From an uncultured Campylobacter sp. (GTDB lineage: Bacteria > Campylobacterota > Campylobacteria > Campylobacterales > Campylobacteraceae), in the NCBI GenBank assembly GCA_938046705.1, contig CALIWP010000371.1:1-9647 (forward strand): a stretch of DNA of 9,647 bases. The letters are read 5' to 3'. Within the stretch, counting starts at the first letter, position 1; the number at the start of each line of letters is the position of its first letter. A model generated the notes under the pieces. That model made no database searches, was not told where the DNA came from, and saw nothing but the letters and a program-made list of their open reading frames with translations. This document shows, in pieces, positions 1 through 6,914 of the stretch. The position numbers and the translations under genes are program-made.

Positions 1-33
1 GAAGACTCTTCAAAGGTTGAAGTGATACTGTAA
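1..33 (+). CDS. 3' end of an upstream gene, probably purE (partial)
   Basis: Reading from base 1 gives ten sense codons (EDSSKVEVIL) followed by TAA at 31-33, so the window opens inside the end of a coding region. The fragment is too short to identify from sequence. PurE (N5-carboxyaminoimidazole ribonucleotide mutase) is inferred only from gene order: in C. jejuni purE (Cj0702) lies directly before the DUF3972 gene and glyQ. The short acidic and hydrophobic tail is compatible with this but not diagnostic. The next gene starts 12 nt after the stop, so the two are probably in one transcript. Confidence 0.45.
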   Translation, partial: EDSSKVEVIL

Positions 34-45
34 AAAGGAGAAGCG

Positions 46-519
46 GTGCAGACCTATCTTGGAGTTGATGAATTTTGCAAACTTGTGCACTTGGAGCGTG
101 AAGTTATCGAAGATATGATAAATCGTGGCGTTTTGAAAACCAAAGAGGAAAATGGAGAAATTTTGATAGAAGCGAGCGAAGGAACGATGAGCGTGGTGCC
201 TAGTGTTTCGCAAAATTTATCTATGCAGCCGCAAAGCCAAGATGGTATCAGCTTTGTTGAAAAGACGATTGGAACGATATTAAATTTACACGAAAAGGTG
301 CTTGACGCAAAGGATGAGACGCTTGAAACCCTAAGAAATGAGAATAAATTTTTAAAAGAGGCGCTCATTTCGATGCAAGAGCTCTATGATGAAGATAGAA
401 AAACAGTCGAGACGCTTACAAAGCAGCTTAAAATTTCACAAGATGAAGTTGAATTTCTAAAACGAAAATACAAGCTCATGTGGAACCAAGCGGTTGAAAA
501 TTTTAACGGACAAAAGTAG
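46..519 (+). CDS. DUF3972-type coiled-coil protein, function unknown
   Basis: This 157-residue cytoplasmic protein resembles the DUF3972 family of Campylobacterota (C. jejuni Cj0703 at the same locus); no function is established. Residues 1-45 look like a small helical, possibly winged or MerR-like fold (TYLGVDEFCKLV..., then INRGVLKTKEENGEILIEASEG). Residues 46-70 are a Ser/Gln-rich linker. Residues about 76-146 are strongly predicted coiled coil, rich in Glu, Lys and Leu. There is no signal peptide or membrane segment. The start is GTG at 46, supported by a clear AAGGAG at 35-40 with 5-nt spacing. Base composition is A+T-rich, about 35-38% GC in sampled lines, unlike glyQ downstream. A DNA-binding or scaffolding role is conceivable from the layout, but that is speculation. 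Confidence 0.85.
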   Translation: MQTYLGVDEFCKLVHLEREVIEDMINRGVLKTKEENGEILIEASEGTMSVVPSVSQNLSMQPQSQDGISFVEKTIGTILNLHEKVLDAKDETLETLRNENKFLKEALISMQELYDEDRKTVETLTKQLKISQDEVEFLKRKYKLMWNQAVENFNGQK

Positions 520-522
520 TTT

Positions 523-939
523 ATGAAGATTATAGATTTAGAAGATAGCTTTGAAATTTACGGAGTAAAAACTCGCACTAAAAATGAAGATGAGATAGGT
601 GGCAAGGGTAAAATTCCAGCTCTATGGTCTAAATTTATGAGTGAGCACTATGATGGCAAGAGTGAAATTTATAGCGTTTACTGCAACTATGAAAGCGATC
701 TTAACGGACATTACGATAACTTCATCGGCACAAGATCAAGCCACAAAAGTGATGAAAATTTAGAGATAAAAAGTGGCAAATACGCCGTTTTTAGTTTTGC
801 AAGAGAGCCACAAAACGTAGCAAAATTTTGGGGAGAAATTTGGAAATATTTTGAAGGCTCAAAGCTAAAAAGAGCCTACGAAACGGATTTTGAGAAATAT
901 TTAAACGAAAAAATAGAAATTTACATATCAATAAAATAA
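523..939 (+). CDS. Stand-alone GyrI-like / effector-binding domain protein
   Basis: This 138-residue protein has the features of the GyrI-like/AraC effector-binding fold, closest to the single-domain Cass2-type proteins: IPALWSKF at 31-38, the VYCNYESDLNGHYD segment at 52-65, and a C-terminal FWGEIWKYF...LKRAYETDFEKY...EIYISIK (102-138). In this superfamily the domain binds hydrophobic or cationic small molecules, often through a buried Glu, and in BmrR and Rob it is fused to a DNA-binding domain. Here there is no helix-turn-helix, so it is a ligand binder or modulator of another protein at most. It starts 3 nt after the DUF3972 stop with no obvious Shine-Dalgarno, suggesting translational coupling. 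It is A+T-rich. As I recall, it is absent at this position in C. jejuni. The ligand cannot be told from sequence. Confidence 0.8.
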   Translation: MKIIDLEDSFEIYGVKTRTKNEDEIGGKGKIPALWSKFMSEHYDGKSEIYSVYCNYESDLNGHYDNFIGTRSSHKSDENLEIKSGKYAVFSFAREPQNVAKFWGEIWKYFEGSKLKRAYETDFEKYLNEKIEIYISIK

Positions 940-949
940 AAGGTAAAAA

Positions 950-1834
950 ATGACGTTTTCAGAGATTATTTTGACGTTACAAAACTACTGGCGCGAGCAG
1001 GGTTGCGTGATACTGCAACCATACGATATGCCTGCTGGTGCCGGCACATATCATCAGGCGACTTTTTTAAGGAGCCTGGGGCCAAAGCCGTGGGCGACGG
1101 CGTACGTAGCACCTTCTCGTCGCCCGACCGACGGTAGATACGGCGAAAACCCAAACCGCCTGGGTGCTTATTATCAGTTTCAGGTGCTCATTAAACCAAG
1201 CCCTGAAAATATACAGGAGCTTTATCTAAAAAGCCTTGAAAAGCTCGGGTTAAATTTGAAAAATCATGACATTCGCTTCGTCGAGGATAACTGGGAGAGT
1301 CCGACGCTGGGCGCTTGGGGACTGGGCTGGGAGGTCTGGCTAGACGGTATGGAGGTTACGCAGTTTACGTATTTTCAGCAAGTAGGCGGCATCGCGTGCG
1401 AGCTGGTTTCGGCTGAGATCACTTACGGTCTCGAGCGCCTTGCGATGTATTTGCAGGACGTAAATAGCGTCTACGATATCGTTTGGGACGATAGGGGCGG
1501 CAACATCGTGACCTACGCCGACGTGCATAAACAAGGCGAGTACGAGTGGAGCAAATATAACTTTGAAATCGCGGACGTTGATATGCTGTTTCGCCAGTTT
1601 GAAAATGCATTTGGCGAGTGCAAGCGCTGCTTGGAGGCTAAAATTTCGCTACCGGCGTATGATTACTGCATGCTTGCGGCGCATACGTTTAACGTCCTTG
1701 ACGCGCGCGGAGCGATCAGCGTAACGCAAAGGCAAGACTACATCCTAAAAATCCGCGAGCTGGCCAAAGAGTGCGCGCTGACGTATAAAGCTAGTATCGA
1801 CGCTGCCGCCCAAAACGACGCGAAGGGCGAATAA
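950..1834 (+). CDS. glyQ: Glycyl-tRNA synthetase alpha subunit
   Basis: GlyQ is the catalytic alpha chain of the bacterial alpha2beta2-type glycyl-tRNA synthetase, which activates glycine with ATP and charges tRNA-Gly. At 294 residues it has the usual length. The highly conserved N-terminal half is complete: [19 protein letters not shown] (15-33), the motif-2 region [20 protein letters not shown] (55-74), the glycine- and tryptophan-rich [20 protein letters not shown] (116-135), and [12 protein letters not shown] (about 160-171). It starts at ATG 950 with AAGG at 940-943. The beta subunit gene glyS is not in the window and must lie elsewhere, as in other campylobacters. The gene is markedly richer in G+C than the two genes before it, with many GCG, GGC, CTG and ACG codons; one line (1081-1140) is about 65% GC. 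Confidence 0.98.
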   Translation: MTFSEIILTLQNYWREQGCVILQPYDMPAGAGTYHQATFLRSLGPKPWATAYVAPSRRPTDGRYGENPNRLGAYYQFQVLIKPSPENIQELYLKSLEKLGLNLKNHDIRFVEDNWESPTLGAWGLGWEVWLDGMEVTQFTYFQQVGGIACELVSAEITYGLERLAMYLQDVNSVYDIVWDDRGGNIVTYADVHKQGEYEWSKYNFEIADVDMLFRQFENAFGECKRCLEAKISLPAYDYCMLAAHTFNVLDARGAISVTQRQDYILKIRELAKECALTYKASIDAAAQNDAKGE

Positions 1835-1840
1835 AATTTG

Positions 1841-2578
1841 ATGAAAATCGGCGAAATTTATAAAATTTTAGACGAGATTAGCCCGTTTGCGAGTCAAGAG
1901 GAGTGGGATAATAGCGGACTGCTCGTGGGCTCGTTTGAGACGAGCGCGGAGCGCGTTTATCTTAGCCTTGACGTCGATGATGGGCTTTTAGACGAAGCGC
2001 AGCCAAACTCGCTCATCATCACGCATCATCCGCTCATTTTTAAAGGGCTAAAATCGCTAAATTTGGACAAATATCCAAGTAGCCTAATCGCAAAAATGAT
2101 GGCTAAAAATTTAAGCCTGATCGCTATGCATACGAATTATGATCTAAGCCACCTAAACGAATACGTACTAAGCGAAATTTTGGGCTTTGTGCCAAAAGAG
2201 CGTGATGGATTCGTGCTTTATGCGGATGTAAATTTGAGCTTTGACGAGCTTTGCGAGACGGTAAAAACAAAGCTAAATTTAAGCCATTTAAGGGTTTGTA
2301 AGGGGCGAAAATTTGACTGCAATGCGCCGATAAAGCGTCTTGCATTTTGCACGGGAAGCGGCGGAGATTTGATAGATGGCGTCAAAGCGGACGTGTTTTT
2401 AACGGGCGATCTAAAATACCATCAAGCCATGAGCGCCGTGCAAAATAATCTTACTATGCTAGACATCGGACACTTTGAGAGCGAGCGGTATTTTGGGGAG
2501 TCGCTTGCAAAATATTTGCAAATTTTGCCGATTCCTACTATAATATCCAACTCAAAAAACCCGTTTTCATACAGTTAA
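1841..2578 (+). CDS. Nif3-like dinuclear metal-centre protein (DUF34/NIF3, YbgI type)
   Basis: This 245-residue member of the NIF3/DUF34 family is the same size as E. coli YbgI. The family forms toroidal hexamers with a two-metal site; proposed roles include GTP cyclohydrolase I type 2-like or metal-chaperone activity, but the true function is unsettled. All metal ligands expected by comparison with YbgI are present: HH in THHPLIF (62-63), MHTNYD (His97, Asp101) and DIGHFESE (His211, Glu215). EEWDNSGLLVG (20-30) is also typical. The likely start is ATG 1841 (MKIGEIY). A TTG lies one codon upstream at 1838 and is possible. The Shine-Dalgarno is poor or distant (AAGG at 1823-1826, inside glyQ). 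The gene follows glyQ by 6 nt. Confidence 0.92.
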   Translation: MKIGEIYKILDEISPFASQEEWDNSGLLVGSFETSAERVYLSLDVDDGLLDEAQPNSLIITHHPLIFKGLKSLNLDKYPSSLIAKMMAKNLSLIAMHTNYDLSHLNEYVLSEILGFVPKERDGFVLYADVNLSFDELCETVKTKLNLSHLRVCKGRKFDCNAPIKRLAFCTGSGGDLIDGVKADVFLTGDLKYHQAMSAVQNNLTMLDIGHFESERYFGESLAKYLQILPIPTIISNSKNPFSYS

Positions 2579-2588
2579 AGGAAAAATG

Positions 2589-3299
2589 ATGAATAAATAT
2601 TTAGAACAGCTAGTCGAGCTCTCAAGCATCGATAAAGACATCGACGATTTTACTCCGCGCCTTGAGAAGGTTCAAAGCGTTTTAAAAGCGACTAAAGACG
2701 AGCAGGCGGCGATTTTAGCACAGATCGAGGACGCGACCACGAGCGTGACCGAGCTAAAAAATCAAAAATCTCAAACCAACGCGCACATAGCCGAATTTAG
2801 CGCGAAAATAAAAGACGTCGCTAAAAAGAGCGGCGCTGCAAAAACAGAAAAAGAGATAAAAGCGCTCCAGCTAGAAGACGAGCTAGCTAAAGAGCAGCTA
2901 GAGGCCGCAAACGAAGAGGTCGAAAGACTAGAAAAAATCATAGATAGCAAAAATGCGCTTAAAAGCGAGCTTGAGGCGAAGGCTGCGGAGCTTGGCGAAA
3001 ATTTAGCCAAAATCGAGAGCGAAATCTCGGCTGAAGTCGGCGCTATCGAGCAGCAAAGAGATGAAATATACGCTAAGAAAAATAAGCTAGTCGGCGAGAT
3101 GAATCAAAAAATCTTGACCTTTTACGAGAAAATCCGCAAATGGGCGCACAACACCGCCGTCGTGCCGGTCAAAAAGCAGGCCTGCTACGGCTGCTTTATG
3201 CAGATAAACGACAAGACTTATTCTGCCGTCATCAAGGGCGAAGACATCGTGACATGCCCTCACTGCGGCCGAATTTTATACAAAGAAGCGGCGAACTAG
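2589..3299 (+). CDS. Coiled-coil C4 zinc-ribbon protein (HP0958/Cj0706-like)
   Basis: This protein of about 236 residues has a long antiparallel coiled-coil hairpin (residues about 1-185, almost all Glu, Lys, Ala and Leu heptads) and a C-terminal zinc ribbon with CYGC at 199-202 and CPHC at 223-226, the zf-RING_7/C4 type. The Helicobacter homologue HP0958 (FlgZ) is reported to stabilise sigma-54 (RpoN) and to bind flagellin mRNA, so it is needed for motility. A similar role here is inference from family membership, since no flagellar gene is nearby. Two ATGs are adjacent (2586 and 2589). The AAAGGA at 2577-2582 is only 3 nt from the first but 6 nt from the second, so I prefer 2589 (MNKYLEQL). 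It overlaps or abuts the end of the Nif3-like gene and is probably cotranscribed with it. Confidence 0.9.
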   Translation: MNKYLEQLVELSSIDKDIDDFTPRLEKVQSVLKATKDEQAAILAQIEDATTSVTELKNQKSQTNAHIAEFSAKIKDVAKKSGAAKTEKEIKALQLEDELAKEQLEAANEEVERLEKIIDSKNALKSELEAKAAELGENLAKIESEISAEVGAIEQQRDEIYAKKNKLVGEMNQKILTFYEKIRKWAHNTAVVPVKKQACYGCFMQINDKTYSAVIKGEDIVTCPHCGRILYKEAAN

Positions 3300-3308
3300 C
3301 CTTTAAAT

Positions 3309-4448
3309 TTGATAATAATTTATTACGTTTTAGTCCTCGCGGCGTTTGCCTTGGGGGCTTTATCGCTTGCGATTTTAGCTTTTAAGAAAAAGTACAGAGC
3401 CTCGATCCCCGCTAGATTTTTTTTGTTTAAAAATCCCAAATTTGACGCCTCGCGCGTGCATTTTCACGCGTGTAGTTTCGGCGAGGTGCGTTCTATTGCG
3501 CCGCTAGTTAGTAGATTTAAAGACGCGGCCGCAGTCTCGGTCGTAACCAAAACTGGCTTTGACGAGGCCAAAAAAATCACGCAAAATACGCGCTTTTTGC
3601 CATTTGAGATATTTTTACCGTTTTGGCTAAAACCAGCTAAAATCACGGTTATTTTTGAGGCCGAGCTTTGGCTGGGGCTTGTTTTTTGGGCCAAATTTAA
3701 AGGCTCGCGCGTCATTTTGATAAATGCTAGGATTTCTGACAGGAGCTATAAAAGCTACCTTAAATTTGGCTTTTTTTACAGATATTTGTTTAAATTTATA
3801 GATAAAATTTACGCCCAAAGCGATCTAGATAAACAGCGTCTGGAGCAGCTCGGCGCTAAAAATATCGTCGTTAGCGGCAATATAAAATCAGCTTTTTTGC
3901 CAAACCCGAGTAAAATTTACGCCAAACCAAAAGAGCGCGTGATCGTGCTAGCTAGCACTCATGCAGGCGAAGAGGAGCTGATTTTACGCGAGCTAAATTT
4001 GAGTGCAAACGACAAGCTGATTTTAGTTCCGCGACATCCTGAGAGATTTGGTGAAGCAGGCGAGATTTTGGCTAAATTTGCTGCAAAAAACGGACTAAGT
4101 TTTGCTAAATTTAGCGAAACGAAAAATTTTGACGCGCAGTGCGTGCTGGTCGATACGATGGGCGAGCTGGTAAATATTTACAAATTTAGCGACGTCGTCG
4201 TGCTTGGTGGCAGCTTCGTACCAAACGTAGGCGGACACAATCCGATCGAGGCGGCGCAGTTTGAAAACGCGGTGATAAGCGGGGAGTTAATATTTAATCA
4301 AAAAGCCCTGTATAGCGCGGTTGACGGTATAAAATTTGCAAAAGCGGGCGAGATAAGTTTGCTTTTAAAGCAAAATTTACCAAAAGCAAAAATAGTCGCT
4401 AAAGGCGATGTGAGCAAGATTTTAAAAGATATTGAGGAAAATTTATGA
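3309..4448 (+). CDS. waaA: 3-deoxy-D-manno-octulosonic acid (Kdo) transferase
   Basis: WaaA (KdtA) transfers Kdo from CMP-Kdo to lipid A precursors on the inner membrane, the first step of lipooligosaccharide core assembly. It belongs to glycosyltransferase family 30. The 379-residue protein has an N-terminal hydrophobic anchor (residues about 2-25) followed by KKKYRASIPARFF. HFHACSFGE follows, with Glu59 aligning with the catalytic base known from Aquifex WaaA. The C-terminal nucleotide-sugar motif GGSFVPNVGGHNPIEAAQFE is intact. The start is TTG 3309: the frame is closed by a stop at 3297, and the membrane anchor begins at once after this codon. No ATG precedes the anchor, and the next candidate is TTG 3351. 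No good Shine-Dalgarno is seen. The stop overlaps the next start as ATGA. A T8 run (3417-3424) lies in the coding region. Confidence 0.95.
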   Translation: MIIIYYVLVLAAFALGALSLAILAFKKKYRASIPARFFLFKNPKFDASRVHFHACSFGEVRSIAPLVSRFKDAAAVSVVTKTGFDEAKKITQNTRFLPFEIFLPFWLKPAKITVIFEAELWLGLVFWAKFKGSRVILINARISDRSYKSYLKFGFFYRYLFKFIDKIYAQSDLDKQRLEQLGAKNIVVSGNIKSAFLPNPSKIYAKPKERVIVLASTHAGEEELILRELNLSANDKLILVPRHPERFGEAGEILAKFAAKNGLSFAKFSETKNFDAQCVLVDTMGELVNIYKFSDVVVLGGSFVPNVGGHNPIEAAQFENAVISGELIFNQKALYSAVDGIKFAKAGEISLLLKQNLPKAKIVAKGDVSKILKDIEENL

Positions 4449-5203
4449 AAGAAGAAAAAGCCTATAAACTACTGGCGATCCAGGAGGGCATCTCAAACAA
4501 CGAGGCAAAGGAGTTGATCGACGCAGGGCTAGTTAGCGCCAAAGGGCAAAGGATCGCCGTGGCGCGCGCGATGATGAGCGCGGCGACTAAATTTAACGTG
4601 CAAAAGCTGCCGCGCCCAAGCGTGATTTTTGAGGATGAAAACCTGATCGCGGTTGATAAACCGGCGTTTTTAACGTCGGAAAAAGTGAGCGAAATTTATA
4701 AATTTCCGCTACTTCACAGGCTTGATAAGGAAACTAGCGGCGTGCTTTTGCTCGTGAAAAACGAGGAATTTCAAAAAAAAGCGATCGAGGAGTTTAAAAA
4801 CTGCCGCGTAAAAAAAGAATACGTCGCGGCTGTAAAAGGCATCGTGAGTGAGGAATTTAGCGTAAATGAACCTATAATCACGCTAAAAAACAGGGGCGGC
4901 GCGTTTTCTAAAATCTCGCCAAACGGCAAAGAGGCCTTTTCGCACGTGACGCCGGTGATGGTCGCAGGCAAAAAAAGCCTCGTAAAAGTCGAGATAAAAA
5001 CCGGCAGAACGCATCAGATCAGAGTACATCTAAATCACGCGGGATACGGGATCGTAGGAGACGAAAAATACGCTAAAAATAAATCCGCAAGAATGTATCT
5101 GCACGCCTATAAAATCGAGCTTTTAGGGTATAAATTTAAGTCAAATTTGAGCAGTGATTTTAATAGGCTCGGTTTTGAAATTTCAAGAAATTTTGAGATT
5201 TAA
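4445..5203 (+). CDS. RluA-family rRNA/tRNA pseudouridine synthase
   Basis: This enzyme isomerises uridine to pseudouridine in structured RNA. The 252-residue protein has an N-terminal S4-like segment (residues about 3-50, EGISNNEAKELIDAGLVSAKG) followed by the catalytic domain. HRLDKETSG (91-99) carries the catalytic Asp94, LIAVDKPA lies at 67-74, and KTGRTHQIRVHLNHAGYGIVGDEKY is the conserved C-terminal motif. It corresponds by position to C. jejuni Cj0708. The RNA target (23S rRNA position or tRNA) cannot be told from sequence, so no symbol is given. The start ATG overlaps the waaA stop by 4 nt (ATGA), which implies translational coupling. An A8 run lies at 4773-4780. Confidence 0.94.
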   Translation: MKEEKAYKLLAIQEGISNNEAKELIDAGLVSAKGQRIAVARAMMSAATKFNVQKLPRPSVIFEDENLIAVDKPAFLTSEKVSEIYKFPLLHRLDKETSGVLLLVKNEEFQKKAIEEFKNCRVKKEYVAAVKGIVSEEFSVNEPIITLKNRGGAFSKISPNGKEAFSHVTPVMVAGKKSLVKVEIKTGRTHQIRVHLNHAGYGIVGDEKYAKNKSARMYLHAYKIELLGYKFKSNLSSDFNRLGFEISRNFEI

Positions 5204-5269
5204 AGAGCGATAAAGCTTAAATTTAATAAAATACGCGCTTTAGCTATAAATGTAAATAAAAGGTAGAAT
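5204..5269 (+). promoter_or_regulatory. Candidate sigma-70 promoter and leader of ffh
   Basis: This 66-nt gap separates the upstream gene run from ffh. It contains a -10-like TATAAA at 5245-5250 within an A/T-rich stretch, as expected for Campylobacter sigma-70 promoters that lack a strong -35. A ribosome-binding AAAAGG lies at 5258-5263, 6 nt before the GTG start. A start point about 7 nt below the -10 would give a very short leader barely including the ribosome site, so the promoter is only tentative. TAAAGC (5211-5216) and GCTTTA (5237-5242) are inverted, but the 20-nt loop and lack of a T run make a terminator unlikely. Confidence 0.35.
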
Positions 5270-6610
5270 GTGTTTGAACAAATCAGCGAGTCGTTTCGTT
5301 TAGCCGTTAGTAAAATTCGTTTCGTAGACGATGAAAAAGCGCTAAATAACGCGCTTGACGTGCTTAAAAAAGCACTACTAAAAGCTGATGTTCATCACAA
5401 AGTTACCAAAGAGTTGCTAGCTCTCATCGAGGCTGATCTAAAGCAAAGCGGAATAGGCCAAAAGCAGTTTTTAGATGCGATAAAGTCAAATTTGACGAAG
5501 GTTTTAACCGCGCCGGGCAATCAAGGCTTTGTCTTTGCGCCCGTGGCTCCTACGATCGTGCTAATGGCTGGCTTGCAAGGTAGCGGAAAAACCACTACGA
5601 CGATAAAGCTGGCAAATTATCTAAAGCTTAGAAAGAAAAAAGTTTTGGTCGCGGCGTGCGATTTGCAACGCTTGGCAGCCGTCGAGCAGCTTCGCCAGCT
5701 TTGCGAAGCAAACGAAATAGAACTTTTTAGTATAGATAACGAAACCGATCCGCTAAATGTAGCTAAGCAAGCGCTAGCTAAAGCAAAAAGCGGGCTTTAT
5801 GATGTACTTTTGGTCGATACTGCAGGACGTCTAGCGATAGATGAAGCTTTGATGAAGCAGATAAAAGATATCAAGTCTGCGCTCGAGCCGCATGAAATTT
5901 TCTACGTAGCAGACGCCATGAGCGGACAAGACGGCGTAAAAACGGCAAGCACGTTTAATGACGCGCTAAAAATAAGCGGAGTAGTGCTAAGCAAATTTGA
6001 CTCGGATAGTAAAGGCGGCGTAGCTATAGGCATAGCAAAACAGCTAAATATACCTCTTAGATTTATAGGTATCGGCGAGAAAGTCGGCGATGTGGAGAGC
6101 TTTATCCCTGAACGCATCGTGAGCCGTATAATGGGCGAAGGCGACTTGGCAACATTGGTTGAGAAAACTAGCGCCGTGATAGACGAGCAAGAAGCAAAAA
6201 GAATAAATAAAAAGATTAAAAAAGGGCAGTTTAACTTTAACGATTTTTTGTCGCAAATGGAAAGCGTCAAAAAGCTTGGAAATATGAAAAGCTTAATCGG
6301 TATGATACCAGGGCTCTCAAGCGTGGCAAATCAGATAAAAGATATCGACCTTGATAACTCGAAGGAAATTTTGCATATCAAAGCTATGATAAATTCGATG
6401 ACGCAAAAAGAGCGCGAGAATCCGGACCTGCTAAACAACAGCCGAAAAAGACGTTTAGCCGCTGGATCTGGGCTATCTCAAGTAGAGGTAAATCGCTTTT
6501 TAAAGCAGTTTGAAAACGCATCGAAAATAGCAAAGAGGTTTTCTGGTAAAGAAGGCCTAAAGGGGCTTGGAAATTTACTAAACCAAGCTAAAAATACTCG
6601 CCCTAATTAA
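5270..6610 (+). CDS. ffh: Signal recognition particle protein Ffh (SRP54 GTPase)
   Basis: Ffh binds 4.5S RNA and nascent signal sequences and, with FtsY, delivers ribosomes to the Sec translocon. The 446-residue protein is full length. It has the N domain (1-90), the G domain with P-loop GLQGSGKT (101-108), DLQRLAAVEQ (131-140), DTAGR (183-187), SKFD in place of TKxD (241-244) and DSKGG (246-250), then the M domain with the RNA-binding signature SRKRRLAAGSG (391-401) followed by VNRFLKQF. The M domain has rather few methionines (about six). The start is GTG 5270, with AAAAGG 6 nt upstream; an ATG at 5268 is out of frame. The first residues MFEQISESF match the usual Ffh N-terminus. The SRP RNA gene is not in the window. 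A large hairpin follows the stop directly. Confidence 0.98.
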   Translation: MFEQISESFRLAVSKIRFVDDEKALNNALDVLKKALLKADVHHKVTKELLALIEADLKQSGIGQKQFLDAIKSNLTKVLTAPGNQGFVFAPVAPTIVLMAGLQGSGKTTTTIKLANYLKLRKKKVLVAACDLQRLAAVEQLRQLCEANEIELFSIDNETDPLNVAKQALAKAKSGLYDVLLVDTAGRLAIDEALMKQIKDIKSALEPHEIFYVADAMSGQDGVKTASTFNDALKISGVVLSKFDSDSKGGVAIGIAKQLNIPLRFIGIGEKVGDVESFIPERIVSRIMGEGDLATLVEKTSAVIDEQEAKRINKKIKKGQFNFNDFLSQMESVKKLGNMKSLIGMIPGLSSVANQIKDIDLDNSKEILHIKAMINSMTQKERENPDLLNNSRKRRLAAGSGLSQVEVNRFLKQFENASKIAKRFSGKEGLKGLGNLLNQAKNTRPN

Positions 6611-6611
6611 A

Positions 6612-6651
6612 GGGCTTAAATTTGGCTACGAGCGTGGCTAAATTTAAGCCT
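6612..6651 (+). terminator. Long hairpin between ffh and rpsP (terminator or attenuator candidate)
   Basis: Beginning 1 nt after the ffh stop, GGCTTAAATTT (6613-6623) pairs perfectly with AAATTTAAGCC (6640-6650). The stem continues inward through GGCTAC/GTGGCT with two G-U pairs, closing on the 4-nt loop GAGC (6630-6633). That is 17 continuous pairs, with one further G-U pair outside. The downstream tail is TATTTAAAAAA, not a proper T run, so intrinsic termination would be weak. Attenuation, a block to 3' decay, or an RNA processing site are equally possible. It sits 14 nt before the strong rpsP ribosome-binding site and no clear promoter lies between, so readthrough from ffh would have to feed rpsP. 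Confidence 0.6.
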
Positions 6652-6677
6652 ATTTAAAAAACAGAAGGAGAAATATA

Positions 6678-6908
6678 ATGGCAACAGTAGTAAGACTAAC
6701 GAGAATGGGGCGCAAGAAAAAACCTTTTTATCGTATAGTCGTAACAGATAGCAGAAAAAGAAGAGACGGCGGCTGGATAGAGTCGATCGGTTACTACAAC
6801 CCGATGGTTGAGCCTGAGGTGGTAAAATTTGACGCTGAGCGCTTGGCTTATTGGAAGGGCGTTGGTGCGAAACTTAGCGATAGGGTTGCAAAAATAACTA
6901 GCAAATAA
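6678..6908 (+). CDS. rpsP: 30S ribosomal protein S16
   Basis: S16 is a small-subunit protein that binds 16S rRNA early in 30S assembly. The 76-residue sequence has the canonical N-terminus ([20 protein letters not shown], residues 2-21), then [19 protein letters not shown] and a short C-terminal end; the length is normal for the family. It has the best ribosome-binding site in the window, AAGGAG at 6665-6670, 7 nt before ATG, as fits a highly expressed ribosomal gene. It opens the rpsP-khpA-rimM-trmD-rplS cluster, which is conserved in many bacteria; the KH gene between rpsP and rimM is the Gram-positive/Campylobacterota arrangement. Confidence 0.98.
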   Translation: MATVVRLTRMGRKKKPFYRIVVTDSRKRRDGGWIESIGYYNPMVEPEVVKFDAERLAYWKGVGAKLSDRVAKITSK

Positions 6909-6914
6909 TTAAAA

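Noticed and set aside
54..368. Long open frame on the - strand opposite the DUF3972 gene
   Set aside because: It is a low-complexity Ser/Phe-rich shadow of the coiled-coil gene, with no ribosome site and no family resemblance.
2771..3010. Serine-rich open frame on the - strand
   Set aside because: It is the complement of the Glu/Ala/Leu-rich coiled coil of the zinc-ribbon protein; the composition is an artefact.
3140..3385. Open frame on the + strand across the zinc-ribbon/waaA junction
   Set aside because: It overlaps the zinc-binding cysteines and the WaaA membrane anchor in another frame and shows no family features.
3417..4780. T8 (3417-3424) and A8 (4773-4780) homopolymer runs as phase-variation switches
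   Set aside because: Both lie in intact genes; Campylobacter phase variation mainly uses poly-G tracts, and WaaA is normally needed for growth. Eight-base A/T runs are expected in this composition.
5211..5242. Inverted repeat TAAAGC/GCTTTA before ffh as a terminator
   Set aside because: Six-pair stem with a 20-nt loop and no T run.
5902..6270. 122-codon open frame on the - strand inside ffh
   Set aside because: Ffh is full length with all motifs on the + strand; the opposite frame has no recognisable domain or ribosome site.
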